DNA from: Methanosarcinaceae archaeon
Lineage (GTDB): Archaea; Halobacteriota; Methanosarcinia; Methanosarcinales; Methanosarcinaceae
NCBI GenBank assembly: GCA_016932675.1
Contig: JAFGCK010000141.1
Span: 1 to 45,129, forward strand
Length of the DNA stretch: 45,129 bases
Reading direction: 5' to 3'
In this document: piece by piece, positions 8,676 through 16,813 of the stretch
Numbering within the stretch: position 1 is the first letter of the stretch
How the letters are laid out: each line of letters opens with the position of its first letter
Program-made: the position numbers and the translations under genes
The notes under the pieces: model-generated
What the model was told of the DNA's origin: nothing
Databases searched by the model: none
What the model saw: the letters and a program-made list of their open reading frames with translations, nothing else

Positions 8676-10325
8676 ATGAAAAAATATATGTCAAAAAGAG
8701 GGATCCATATATCAGACTATGAAATGAAAAACGAAGAGGAAAAAAATTTCCAGCTTGATCTGCTCAGAAAGACATTCGGGTCGATCCAGGATCTTATTGT
8801 TGTCATTGACAGGGACCTGAGGATCGTTACAAGCAACTGGAAGAACTGTGAGTCGATCCCCTCCCGGGACAAACAGGGACATCCTTACTGTTATAGCTGT
8901 CTTCTCAAACGCAACACTCCCTGTGAACCATGTCACCTGCTGGAGGTCTTCACCACAGGCATCTGCAAAAGGTTTGATATCGAGGACCCTCTTGACGGAA
9001 AGACAAAGTCTGTCGAACTATCCCCTATTTTTGACGATAATAATCGTGTCACCATGGTTGTAAGGCATTCAAAGGATATCACCGAACGTATCAATGTGGA
9101 AAAGATCCTGAAAATGAGAGAGCGCCAGCATGCAGCAGTGGCAAAGTTAGGACAGCATGGACTTTCCGGAGTCGAACTTGACCTGCTCATGAAAGAATCC
9201 GTTAAACTGGTAGCGCAGACACTGGATGTCGAGTACTGCAGGATAATGAAGCAGGAGAAGGACGGGAACCTTGTGATGCTGGCAGGTGTTGGCTGGGAAG
9301 AGGACAGCAACAGAACTGAAGGCATATCACAAGAAGAAGAAGGAGGCAATGGCCAGGATATACTCTGTTATACCCTCTATAATGGTGAACCTGGCATCGT
9401 CGAGGCCAGGGAAACAAAGGACAAGTTCAGCGGTTATTCATTGCTCAGGGACCATGGTCTTGTAAGCGGCATGGATGTGCTCATCGGCCGGAGGGACAAA
9501 CCGTTCGGCACCATGAACGTCCATACGACCCAGAAGCGGATGTTCACAGAGGACGATATACATTTTGTCCAGTCTGTGGCCAACGTGCTCGCAGAATCCA
9601 TAAGCCGCAAAGAGAATGAGGAAAGGCTTGAAAAGTACACCAAAGAGCTCGAGGACACAACCGGGCTTAAAGTGCTTTTTACGGACATCCTGACCCACGA
9701 CCTTCTCAATCCTGCAAACATCATCCGTGGTTTCACTGAGGAGCTTATAAGGCTCGAGGATGATAAGAGCAAGCAGAAATTGCTCGACAAGGTCCACAAG
9801 AACAACGAGAAACTCATTGAGATGATGGAGTCAGCTGCAAAGTTCATTAAACTGGAGTCTGTGAGCAATATAAGATTTGAAGAACAGGACATTGTACCCA
9901 TTCTTGAAAAGACAATAAGCGCATTTAAGGATAACATCGGGAAAAAGGATATCACCCTTGTCTTCAAACCCGCATCTAACTGCAGGATCATGGCAAATCC
10001 TCTGATAGAAGAGGTCTTTGTCAATCTGCTCAGCAACGCTATCAAGTACAGTCCCAAAAAAGAAAGGATCATAATCAGCTCCATGGACCTGGGCGACAAA
10101 TGCAGGGTGCAGATAACTGATTTTGGCCCGGGTATCAGCAATGAGGACAAGCCAAGAATATTCGAACGATTCAGGCAGGCCGATAAAGGCAGTGTAAAAG
10201 GCAGCGGTCTTGGACTTGCGATCGTAAAAAGGATCGTGGACCTCCACAAAGGAGAAGTTGGGGTCGATGACAACCCGCTTGGAACCGGAAGTATCTTCTG
10301 GGTGAACCTCAAAAAATGTGATTGA
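8676..10325 (+). CDS. Sensor histidine kinase (PAS-GAF-HisKA-HATPase), soluble
   Basis: A 549-residue cytoplasmic kinase with no membrane segments. A PAS domain (about 30-140) contains a cysteine cluster C72-x2-C75-x7-C83-x2-C86 that could bind iron, zinc or heme. A GAF domain follows (about 165-310). The phospho-acceptor is His341 in DILTHDLLNPANII. ATP-binding boxes are NLLSNAIKYSP (450-460), DFGPGI (482-487), FERFRQ and GSGLGLAIV (509-517). No receiver-domain gene is adjacent, so the partner lies elsewhere. A TATA box (CATATAAATA, about 8600-8609) lies 65-75 bp upstream. No Shine-Dalgarno precedes ATG 8676; ATG 8688 or 8724 are other possible starts. Confidence 0.92.
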   Translation: MKKYMSKRGIHISDYEMKNEEEKNFQLDLLRKTFGSIQDLIVVIDRDLRIVTSNWKNCESIPSRDKQGHPYCYSCLLKRNTPCEPCHLLEVFTTGICKRFDIEDPLDGKTKSVELSPIFDDNNRVTMVVRHSKDITERINVEKILKMRERQHAAVAKLGQHGLSGVELDLLMKESVKLVAQTLDVEYCRIMKQEKDGNLVMLAGVGWEEDSNRTEGISQEEEGGNGQDILCYTLYNGEPGIVEARETKDKFSGYSLLRDHGLVSGMDVLIGRRDKPFGTMNVHTTQKRMFTEDDIHFVQSVANVLAESISRKENEERLEKYTKELEDTTGLKVLFTDILTHDLLNPANIIRGFTEELIRLEDDKSKQKLLDKVHKNNEKLIEMMESAAKFIKLESVSNIRFEEQDIVPILEKTISAFKDNIGKKDITLVFKPASNCRIMANPLIEEVFVNLLSNAIKYSPKKERIIISSMDLGDKCRVQITDFGPGISNEDKPRIFERFRQADKGSVKGSGLGLAIVKRIVDLHKGEVGVDDNPLGTGSIFWVNLKKCD

Positions 10326-10375
10326 TCATTGATAACTGTATAAGGTATCGTTATATAGTATCAAATAGTAATTTT

Positions 10376-10420
10376 ATATGGATAACAGAATAGTTCTTCG
10401 CATGTTCTGTTATCACATAT
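10376..10420. promoter_or_regulatory. Long inverted repeat overlapping the promoter of the MscS-like gene
   Basis: Arms ATATG-GATAACAGAA (10376-10390) and TTCTGTTATC-A-CATAT (10405-10420) pair over 15 bp with one bulged A, around a 14-nt loop. The left arm overlaps a TATA-like sequence (TTTATATG, 10372-10379), and the gene starts 27 bp after the right arm. An operator or 5'-UTR hairpin is my first reading; a terminator for the kinase gene is the alternative, although no U-tract follows. Confidence 0.55.
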
Positions 10421-10446
10421 TAAAATAAATAGAAGGGAGTATATAG

Positions 10447-11367
10447 ATGGCGTCATCGCAAATAATGGATAGTTTATACGCTATGTTAGATCAGACAATA
10501 GCTTTTCTTCCAACATTGGTAGCAGTTATCATACTTTTGATAGTTGGTCTGATAGCAGGGAAAGCTCTTGGAAAAATAGGTGCAAAGGTTCTGGATAAGA
10601 TAGGACTCGACGACCTGATAAATAAAACATCAGTGGGTGGAATGATAGAGAGAACAGGCTTATCAACTGTAGAGTTATTTGAAGCAACTATAAAATGGTT
10701 TGTTTACTTCATCTTTGCAGTAATCATCATTGATCTTCTCCGGATACAGGTGGTTGCAGACTTCATCACACAGATCATCCTTTACATACCAATAATACTA
10801 TCTGCATTGGTCGTACTGATTATTGGATTACTGGTCGTTGATTTCATAACCGATCTTCTCAGGAACCTGCTCATAGCAGGAGGTCTTGATGAGCGTGTAG
10901 AACAAACATCCATAGGTTCAGCACTGAAAAGCAGCAATATTACTGTTTCAGTGATCATAGCAGGAATTGTGAAGTTGTTTGGATACCTGATATTCATTAT
11001 TGCAGCACTGAACATCCTGAAACTGGACATGATAGCAGGAATAATAGAAGCTATTCTGAACTACCTGCCAAACCTGTTTGCAGGTGTCCTGATATTGCTG
11101 ATAGGACTGCTTGCCATCGATCTGTTTGCAGACTACATCGGGAACATGATGAAAAATGCGAATGTTGAAGGTGCAGATATATGGATACCCGCAATCAGGG
11201 GTTTCCTCTCACTTGTAATAATACTGCTTGCTCTGGATGCAATGCTTATTGATACCAGCATATTCTACACCCTTATAGGCCCGCTCGCCTGGGGAATAGC
11301 AATTGTTGTGGCTTTCAAGTGGGGTATAAAAGATGCTCTTGTAGCCTATGCAAAAGAAAAGAAATAG
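10447..11367 (+). CDS. Membrane protein with conserved TM-helix repeats (MscS-like, CmpX type, no MscS beta domain)
   Basis: A very hydrophobic 306-residue protein with 6-7 membrane helices. The pattern 'helix - G-[LK] - D - [LI]' recurs: a helix ending LIAGKALGKIGAKVLDKIGL, another ending VVDFITDLLRNLLIAGGLDE, and a third ending AIDLFADYIGNMMKNANVEG. These are the conserved TM-helix repeats found in small-conductance mechanosensitive channel relatives. The cytoplasmic beta domain and vestibule of true MscS are absent, so a tension-gated pore is uncertain and a scaffold or regulator of osmotic response is as likely. A strong ribosome binding site (AGAAGGGAG) precedes ATG 10447. A hairpin terminator follows at 11393-11416. 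Confidence 0.78.
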   Translation: MASSQIMDSLYAMLDQTIAFLPTLVAVIILLIVGLIAGKALGKIGAKVLDKIGLDDLINKTSVGGMIERTGLSTVELFEATIKWFVYFIFAVIIIDLLRIQVVADFITQIILYIPIILSALVVLIIGLLVVDFITDLLRNLLIAGGLDERVEQTSIGSALKSSNITVSVIIAGIVKLFGYLIFIIAALNILKLDMIAGIIEAILNYLPNLFAGVLILLIGLLAIDLFADYIGNMMKNANVEGADIWIPAIRGFLSLVIILLALDAMLIDTSIFYTLIGPLAWGIAIVVAFKWGIKDALVAYAKEKK

Positions 11368-11392
11368 ACATAGACATAAGGTTGGTTTTTTA

Positions 11393-11416
11393 ATGATCGG
11401 CCATATTGCCGGTCAT
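11393..11416 (+). terminator. Hairpin terminator after the MscS-like gene
   Basis: A 9-bp stem (ATGATCGGC / GCCGGTCAT, one T-G wobble) with a 6-nt loop, preceded by a T-run (GGTTTTTTAA) and followed by TTACTTTTAAAA. It lies 26 bp after the stop codon. Confidence 0.6.
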
Positions 11417-11503
11417 TTACTTTTAAAATGAGGATTTTGTTTTAAAAGAAGTATTTGTGGCTCTGTAATCTTCACCGTATTTTCTTTTCAGGACAGTTAA
11501 CAA

Positions 11504-11576
11504 TGAGATTTCCAGTATCAACATAAATACTGGTACTGGTTTTCAGAAATGGTCTGCGTTTCTTTCCTGTTCTTCA
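11504..11576 (+). pseudogene. Relic of the C-terminal end of a minimal nucleotidyltransferase gene
   Basis: This noncoding stretch is clearly related to the 3' end of the broken nucleotidyltransferase gene near 39.7 kb. Shared blocks are TAACAATGA-R-ATTTCCAGT-R-TCAA, CTGGTTTTCAG / CTTGTTTTCAG, and the 15-mer CGTTTCTTTCCTG with its neighbours. Here the reading frame is interrupted (TAA within 9 codons) and nothing of the N-terminal catalytic domain remains. The rest of the 308-bp gap 11368-11675 holds the terminator above and the cooS leader, with SD GGAGTG at 11660-11665. Confidence 0.5.
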
Positions 11577-11675
11577 TGAGTGTGGTTTTTAGCGGTCTCC
11601 CAAAGAGTTTTATCCTCTTCTATCTAAAATACATGCTGGTTTGGGAATATAGAATTCAAATGGAGTGGAATTCAC

Positions 11676-13580
11676 ATGGAAGATGAAAGGATATCATATC
11701 ATGATTCAGTACGCATAGTCTACAGGCGGATAAAGGAAGACGGTATGACAAATATATGGGACCGCTATGAAGCACAGGGTATGGGAGGTAACCCCGACAA
11801 AAGATGTCCCTTCTGCCAGGCAGGGGTGCGCTGTGACCTGTGCTCCAACGGCCCCTGTCGTGCCGATGCAGCAAAAGACAAGAGAGGGGTCTGCGGTATC
11901 ACGGCAGACGGAATGGCAATGCGGATGATGCTTCTGCGCAATGTGATGGGAGCATCCACCTACCACTACCATACCGTGCAGACAATAAAGACACTCAGGG
12001 CGACCGCAAAAAGGGAAACTCCTTTTGAGATCCGTGAGGAAGTAAAACTGAGAACATTTGCAGAGAGGCTGGGTATAGATGCCGGTGGCGATGTAAGTGA
12101 CGTTGCCCTGAGACTTTGTGACTTCGTTGAAGCCGATTTTGACAGAGAGTACGGAAAGCCGAGCAGGATAGTCGAACTTCTTGCACCTGAAGAACGGCAG
12201 CAACTATGGAAAAAGATAGGGATTTTTCCCGGAGGGATACACTCCGAGATCATGCGTGCCACAAGCTCCTCCCTGACAAATGTTGATGGTAATTATGTAA
12301 GCCTAGCACTCAAGGCAATGAAACTCGGAATTGCCATGGCTTACCAGAGCCAGATAGTCAACGAGTACTGTCAGGACATGATGTACGGCATCCCCAGACC
12401 GCACAATATGCGTGTCGACCTGGGAGTACTGAACCCTGATTATGTGAATATACTCCCAAATGGTCATGAACCCTTCCTGGGATTTGCCATGGTGCAGCTT
12501 GCGCGGGAGCAGGAGTGGCAGGACAGGGCAAAAAATGCCGGGGCTAATGGGCTCCGGATCATTGCCAATATAGAGACAGGGCAGGAAATGATCCAGAGAT
12601 GGGAAATGGACGACGTGTTCTACGGCTTTACCGGTAACTGGATTATGCAGGAAGCAATACTTGCCAGTGGTTGCGTGGATGTTTTCGTTTCCGATATGAA
12701 CTGTTCCATGCCCATAGATCCCCTGTATGCTGAAAAGTACAGGTTCAGGCTCATACCTGTAAGCGACCTCATCTCATTTGAAGGTATCAATGAACGGATA
12801 GACTATATACCCGAAAAGGCACTCGGGCAGGCATCCAGAATCCTTCAGATGGGAATCGATAACTTCAGAGAGCGTCGTGAATCTGTGAAACCTGTTACGG
12901 GCCTCCCTGTAAGAGAAACTACGGTGGGTTTTTCCACTGAAAGTATACTTGACGCACTGGGAGGAAAATTTGACCCTCTTCTGGATGCCGTCAGGAAAGG
13001 TACATTAAGGGGAATAGCAGGTATGGTTTCCTGCACGACACTCAGGGACACCGGCCAGGACAGCCATACGATAGATGTTGTTAAGGAACTGATAAAAAAT
13101 GACGTACTTGTACTCTCTATGGGATGTGGTAATGCCGCCGTGCAGGTGGCGGGATTGTGCAGCCCCGAAGCAAGGATACATGCCGGGCCAGGTCTGAAAA
13201 GTATTTGCGAAAAACTTGGCATCCCTCCGGTAATGAGCTACGGAACATGCACAGATACCGGCAGACTGGCGGACCTGCTTGCCGCAGTTTCAGAAAGCCT
13301 GGGGGGAGTGCCGTTGCCTGACCTTCCAGTTGTGGCTACTGCTCCGGAATATATGGAACAGAAAGCAACTATCGATGCAGTTTTTGCCCTTGCGCTCGGA
13401 CTTTACACGCATGTAAACCCCATACCAACCGTAACCGGCGCTCCTGACCTTGTCAAACTGCTCACAGAAGATTGCAGGAGCATTACCGGAGGACTGCTGA
13501 ATGTGGAAACAGATACTTTAAAAGCAGTTGATTCAATGATGGAACATATAGAAAACAATCGTCGTAAGCTGGGAATCTGA
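11676..13580 (+). CDS. CooS-family protein with non-canonical C-cluster (deviant CODH, hybrid-cluster-like)
   Basis: 634 residues, full length for the Ni-CODH catalytic subunit. Aligned from memory with Carboxydothermus CODH-II: a CPFC motif (C44, C47) at the D-cluster site; B-cluster cysteines C53, C56, C61, C73; the GHEP histidine H264; C343, C453, C484, C525 and the catalytic lysine K563 are kept. The C-cluster cysteine of the usual GICCTGNE motif is replaced: the protein reads IIANIETGQE, putting Glu300 (GAG 12573-12575) there. Of the four proton-relay histidines only one remains (STYHYHTVQTIK). No cooF, cooC or ACS gene is nearby. Known biology: a cysteine-lacking CooS (CooS-V of C. hydrogenoformans) carries an Fe-S-O hybrid cluster and does not oxidise CO. 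I infer this protein is of that kind. Start: ATG 11676 with SD GGAGTG. Confidence 0.9.
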   Translation: MEDERISYHDSVRIVYRRIKEDGMTNIWDRYEAQGMGGNPDKRCPFCQAGVRCDLCSNGPCRADAAKDKRGVCGITADGMAMRMMLLRNVMGASTYHYHTVQTIKTLRATAKRETPFEIREEVKLRTFAERLGIDAGGDVSDVALRLCDFVEADFDREYGKPSRIVELLAPEERQQLWKKIGIFPGGIHSEIMRATSSSLTNVDGNYVSLALKAMKLGIAMAYQSQIVNEYCQDMMYGIPRPHNMRVDLGVLNPDYVNILPNGHEPFLGFAMVQLAREQEWQDRAKNAGANGLRIIANIETGQEMIQRWEMDDVFYGFTGNWIMQEAILASGCVDVFVSDMNCSMPIDPLYAEKYRFRLIPVSDLISFEGINERIDYIPEKALGQASRILQMGIDNFRERRESVKPVTGLPVRETTVGFSTESILDALGGKFDPLLDAVRKGTLRGIAGMVSCTTLRDTGQDSHTIDVVKELIKNDVLVLSMGCGNAAVQVAGLCSPEARIHAGPGLKSICEKLGIPPVMSYGTCTDTGRLADLLAAVSESLGGVPLPDLPVVATAPEYMEQKATIDAVFALALGLYTHVNPIPTVTGAPDLVKLLTEDCRSITGGLLNVETDTLKAVDSMMEHIENNRRKLGI

Positions 13581-13590
13581 CGATTCCCGG
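13569..13590 (+). terminator. Hairpin at the cooS-like stop codon
   Basis: Perfect 7-bp stem GGGAATC / GATTCCC around TGAC, extendable to 9 bp with one wobble. The loop contains the TGA stop. There is no strong U-tract, so the terminator role is tentative. Confidence 0.4.
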
Positions 13591-14012
13591 CTGGAACCGC
13601 CCATGGTGTTCGAATCCATTATATGAAGCTGTCGGATCATTTCCTTTCAGGGAAAGAGGAAGTCTAATTAGCTCCTAAAACTCCTTTTCTAATCAGGCAG
13701 CATTCAATCATATTTGAGATCAGTATATGTCTTCATTGGTCTGTGTTTTGGGAAAATCAACCCCAAAAATATTTCAGACACGGATTAACACAGGATTTAC
13801 GCGGATTTTGTCATTTGCTGGTTTTTAATAGATTTATTTTATAGAAATAGCTTTGCTTTCAGAGACGGGCACAGATCTCTGCTGTGACCCGGGGTTTCAG
13901 CCTGTCCCAAAATCCTGCATACAGCTTTTCCGGCATAAGACAGCCGGATTATTCTCAAAACCGGCAAGCTCGCTCAAAAAGATCCGCTTCTAACCTTTGG
14001 GACCATACTTAA
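13591..14012. other. Intergenic region, no gene seen
   Basis: About 420 bp without a convincing reading frame. It contains three imperfect 10-11 bp direct repeats (CACGGATTAA, CACAGGATTTA, CGCGGATTTT; 13779-13809), a kind of motif often seen in intergenic relics in archaeal and cyanobacterial genomes. It also has a 6-bp hairpin TCCGGC / GCCGGA (13929-13948). I see no RNA gene. Confidence 0.5.
13779..13809. repeat. Three short degenerate direct repeats (CGGATT motif)
   Basis: CACGGATTAA (13779-13788), CACAGGATTTA (13789-13799) and CGCGGATTTT (13800-13809) follow each other without gaps. The origin is unknown; I see no mobile-element ends nearby. Confidence 0.5.
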
Positions 14013-14022
14013 TTTATATAAA
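14013..14022 (+). promoter_or_regulatory. TATA box for the helical-repeat membrane protein gene
   Basis: TTTATATAAA lies 23-32 nt before ATG 14045. This is the distance expected for an archaeal promoter of a leaderless mRNA, and it argues against the more upstream ATG 13997. Confidence 0.55.
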
Positions 14023-14044
14023 TAACAATGACATTTATATATCC

Positions 14045-15721
14045 ATGCAGATCCTGATAACTGATATTGTTGACGCTGCCTTGATAACGGGTGTCACTGC
14101 GATTTTTTTGTTTGTCGACATTGTCGCGAAGAAACATCTGAAGACAGCTTTAAGGGATATCGGGGCGGATCTGGCGCTGGGAGCATTTGTCATACAGCTT
14201 GCCTTCCTGACAAACCTGCTTAGAGCTCAGGAGATGAGCTATTTTAACAGTAACGTCATACTTGCGGTCTGCTTTGCCATCTTCTGGATAATATGCCTCT
14301 GGCTGCCAGATAAAAAAGATGTCCTTGCTGACATGTTCTCATATACCCTCGGAACATTGGTACTTGCAGCATCGATCATGCATTCCCTGGGGACATCAGG
14401 CATCACCGGGATAGCCATGGTGATGTCTGCCTCGCTCATCCTTTCGGTTATCGGATTCCTTTTTGCCGACCATCTGAGGAACGAGGCTATTACACAAAGG
14501 TTCCATGACATCACCAGAGAGATGGACATCTATGAGATGAACGAGAACTACAGGAAGATAGATGCCGGAAAGCCAGGCAGGGATCCACTGCAGCCTGTGA
14601 TCGATATTATCAGGGGGGCTGTAAGAAACGATGCCAGACTGACAGCTACCAGAGGCATACGTGCACTTGCCTGTTTTGGGTCTGAAATGATACAGGCTCA
14701 GGAGAACACTTCCCAGATCACCCGGCATCTGAACTCACACCTGTACAGGCTTGCCATGCTGGCAGAGGATGAGAAGGACCGGGACCTGATAATCGAGATC
14801 ATAGATGCCTTTATGATCATGGGGTGCAGCTCTGCGGAAAAGAACATGGAAAGGGCCACATTACAAACTATAGAACATCTCCATAACTTCTTCAGATGGC
14901 ACATGGACAGAAGCTTTTTCCCGGCGCTTGGCAGAATAGAACTTATCAAAAGGGCTCAAACGACCGACGACCTTTACAATGCCCTGACAAAGAAGATGAT
15001 CTCTTCCCCAAGGCACAAGTTCGCAAAGGCAAGCGGAAAGATAGGGGAGATTGCAGCCAGATACAGGATGATCGAAGCTACCGAAAGGTCCGTTGACCTT
15101 CTGAAGATCATTGCCATGGATGCAGCATCCAAAAAAGATATAGATACACTGGAATACGTGCGTACTGCACTTGTGGATGTTGCCGTCACGGTCAAAGAGA
15201 ACAGGCTCGAACACCCCGAAAAACAGATAGTTACCACCATAAGGGATATCTGCATCAAGGCCGTGCAGGAATCATCTGACAGGAAAAAGAACGACTCGCT
15301 TCCAAAGGCTGTGGCAGCTCTCAGGGATATAGGGGAGATATTCGGTGAGAGGTCCTATAATGATGTCACAGCTGCCCTGAAAGACATAGGGGTCACCGCA
15401 GCAAGAAGGCACTCTGATACAAAGGTTTCCCATGTGATCCCGCACATAGAGCATTTCTGTGTGCTTGCCTCGGAACAGGAAATGGAAGAGCAGGCATCCA
15501 GATCTGTTGCCGCTATCATGGAAGTTTGTGAAGCCTCAATCAGGGAACAGATGGTAGAATCCACCGCAAGCCTGTCAAAGACACTTGCCAGCCTGTCAAA
15601 CAGGGAAAAACTCAGGGTCTTTGTCAATGAAGCTGTTTTTGAACTTGGGAAATACAGGGAAATAGACAGGGAGATGTTCTCGCTTTTTGAGAAGACCTAC
15701 AATAACTCCGGCGGGAAATAA
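14045..15721 (+). CDS. Membrane protein with cytoplasmic alpha-helical repeats, function unknown
   Basis: 558 residues from ATG 14045. The first 140 residues hold four or five membrane helices (ITDIVDAALITGVTAIFLFV, ADLALGAFVIQLAFLTNLL, SNVILAVCFAIFWIICLWLP, and two around MHSLGTSGITGIAMVMSASL). The remaining 400 residues are soluble and almost all helical. They contain repeats of about 40 residues in which a helix ending in I-G-E-I-[AF] or I-x-D-I-x-[IV] recurs (KASGKIGEIAARYR; AVAALRDIGEIFGERSYNDV; AALKDIGVTAARRH; VAAIMEVCEASIREQM). This resembles a HEAT/ARM-like solenoid on a membrane anchor. No catalytic motif is seen. A role as a scaffold or sensor is inference only. Confidence 0.7.
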   Translation: MQILITDIVDAALITGVTAIFLFVDIVAKKHLKTALRDIGADLALGAFVIQLAFLTNLLRAQEMSYFNSNVILAVCFAIFWIICLWLPDKKDVLADMFSYTLGTLVLAASIMHSLGTSGITGIAMVMSASLILSVIGFLFADHLRNEAITQRFHDITREMDIYEMNENYRKIDAGKPGRDPLQPVIDIIRGAVRNDARLTATRGIRALACFGSEMIQAQENTSQITRHLNSHLYRLAMLAEDEKDRDLIIEIIDAFMIMGCSSAEKNMERATLQTIEHLHNFFRWHMDRSFFPALGRIELIKRAQTTDDLYNALTKKMISSPRHKFAKASGKIGEIAARYRMIEATERSVDLLKIIAMDAASKKDIDTLEYVRTALVDVAVTVKENRLEHPEKQIVTTIRDICIKAVQESSDRKKNDSLPKAVAALRDIGEIFGERSYNDVTAALKDIGVTAARRHSDTKVSHVIPHIEHFCVLASEQEMEEQASRSVAAIMEVCEASIREQMVESTASLSKTLASLSNREKLRVFVNEAVFELGKYREIDREMFSLFEKTYNNSGGK

Positions 15722-15886
15722 AAAAATGCTTTTCGAAGATTATATGTACTGTCATTGTATTCTAATATTGCTGAATGGTCACGTTATAGACGTAACCTGC
15801 CGCTGACCCTGGGTCTGTGTAAATTTAAAAAAGCAAGGTAAAAGGCAGGTTCTGTCCGGAACTTAAAGCCAGAAGAAGGGAATATA

Positions 15887-16780
15887 ATGGAAATCAACGG
15901 AGTAGAAATAGAAGATACTTTCGCAGAAGCGTTTCCGATCAAGATTGCAAGGGTCCTCATCACTGCAGCTACAAAACACTGGGCTGAAGTGGCTGCCCTG
16001 GAAGCAACCGGATTCGGCACATCTGTTATCATGTGCCCTGCAGAGGCAGGCATCGAGAAGTTCGTAGGCCCTGAAGAAACACCAGACGGAAGACCGGGAG
16101 TTTACATCCAGATATGCACTTTCGGATATGAGCCTCTGGAGCACCAGCTTCTCGAGCGTCTCGGGCAGTGCGTCCTCACCGCCCCGACAACAGCTGTTTT
16201 CAACGGCCTGCCCGATGCTGAGAAGCAGTTTAACGTAGGCTTCAAACTCAAGTTCTTCGGTGACGGCATGGAATCCGAGAGAGAGATATCCGGCCGCAAG
16301 ATGTACAGCATCCCAATCATGGAAGGAGACTTCCTCGTAGAAGAGAACATCGGCGCGGTTGCAGGTATTGCAGGCGGTAACTTCTTCATCTTTGGTGACA
16401 GCCAGATGACCGCGCTGACAGCGGCAGAGGTTGCAGTGGATGCGATCAAGGAACTGGAAGGCACAATTACCCCGTTCCCTGGCGGGATCGTCGCCAGCGG
16501 CTCCAAAGCCGGTTTCAACACCTATAAGTTCATGAAAGCAACAGCAAACGAAAAGTTCTGCCCGTCCATCAGAGATAAAGTCGAAGGTACCCAGATCCCG
16601 GAGGGCGTAAAGGCGGTATATGAGCTCGTCATCAACGGTCTTGACGAAGAATCCATCAAAAAGGCAATGAAGGCAGGTATCGCAGCAACTGTCGCAGTTC
16701 CCGGTGTCTCAAAGATCACCGCAGGAAACTACGGTGGAAAGCTTGGGAAATATCAGTTCCATCTGAAAGATCTCTTGTGA
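15887..16780 (+). CDS. ftr: Formylmethanofuran--tetrahydromethanopterin N-formyltransferase
   Basis: Transfers the formyl group from formylmethanofuran to N5 of tetrahydro(sarcina/methano)pterin, the second step of CO2 reduction and its reverse in methyl-group oxidation. It is a soluble homo-oligomer. The 297 residues match the family throughout: [20 protein letters not shown] at the start, [54 protein letters not shown] and [14 protein letters not shown] at the end. ATG 15887 is preceded by GAAGGGAA. Base composition is richer in GC and more codon-biased than its neighbours, as expected for a highly expressed gene. It stands alone, with a U-rich terminator immediately downstream. Confidence 0.97.
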   Translation: MEINGVEIEDTFAEAFPIKIARVLITAATKHWAEVAALEATGFGTSVIMCPAEAGIEKFVGPEETPDGRPGVYIQICTFGYEPLEHQLLERLGQCVLTAPTTAVFNGLPDAEKQFNVGFKLKFFGDGMESEREISGRKMYSIPIMEGDFLVEENIGAVAGIAGGNFFIFGDSQMTALTAAEVAVDAIKELEGTITPFPGGIVASGSKAGFNTYKFMKATANEKFCPSIRDKVEGTQIPEGVKAVYELVINGLDEESIKKAMKAGIAATVAVPGVSKITAGNYGGKLGKYQFHLKDLL

Positions 16781-16813
16781 GGTTCTTTCTTTATTCTCAT
16801 TTTTCTTTTTTCA
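16781..16813 (+). terminator. U-rich terminator after ftr
   Basis: The 30 bases after the ftr stop are almost all pyrimidine (TTCTTTCTTTATTCTCATTT then TTCTTTTTTC). Runs of U without a hairpin are typical intrinsic terminators in archaea. Confidence 0.65.

Noticed and set aside
11676-13580. Calling the CooS-like gene an ordinary CO dehydrogenase and the organism a CO user
   Set aside because: One C-cluster cysteine and most relay histidines are missing and no accessory genes are present; the window gives no support for CO metabolism.
13779-13809. CGGATT repeats as the end of an insertion element
   Set aside because: There is no matching inverted end, target duplication or transposase remnant in the gap.
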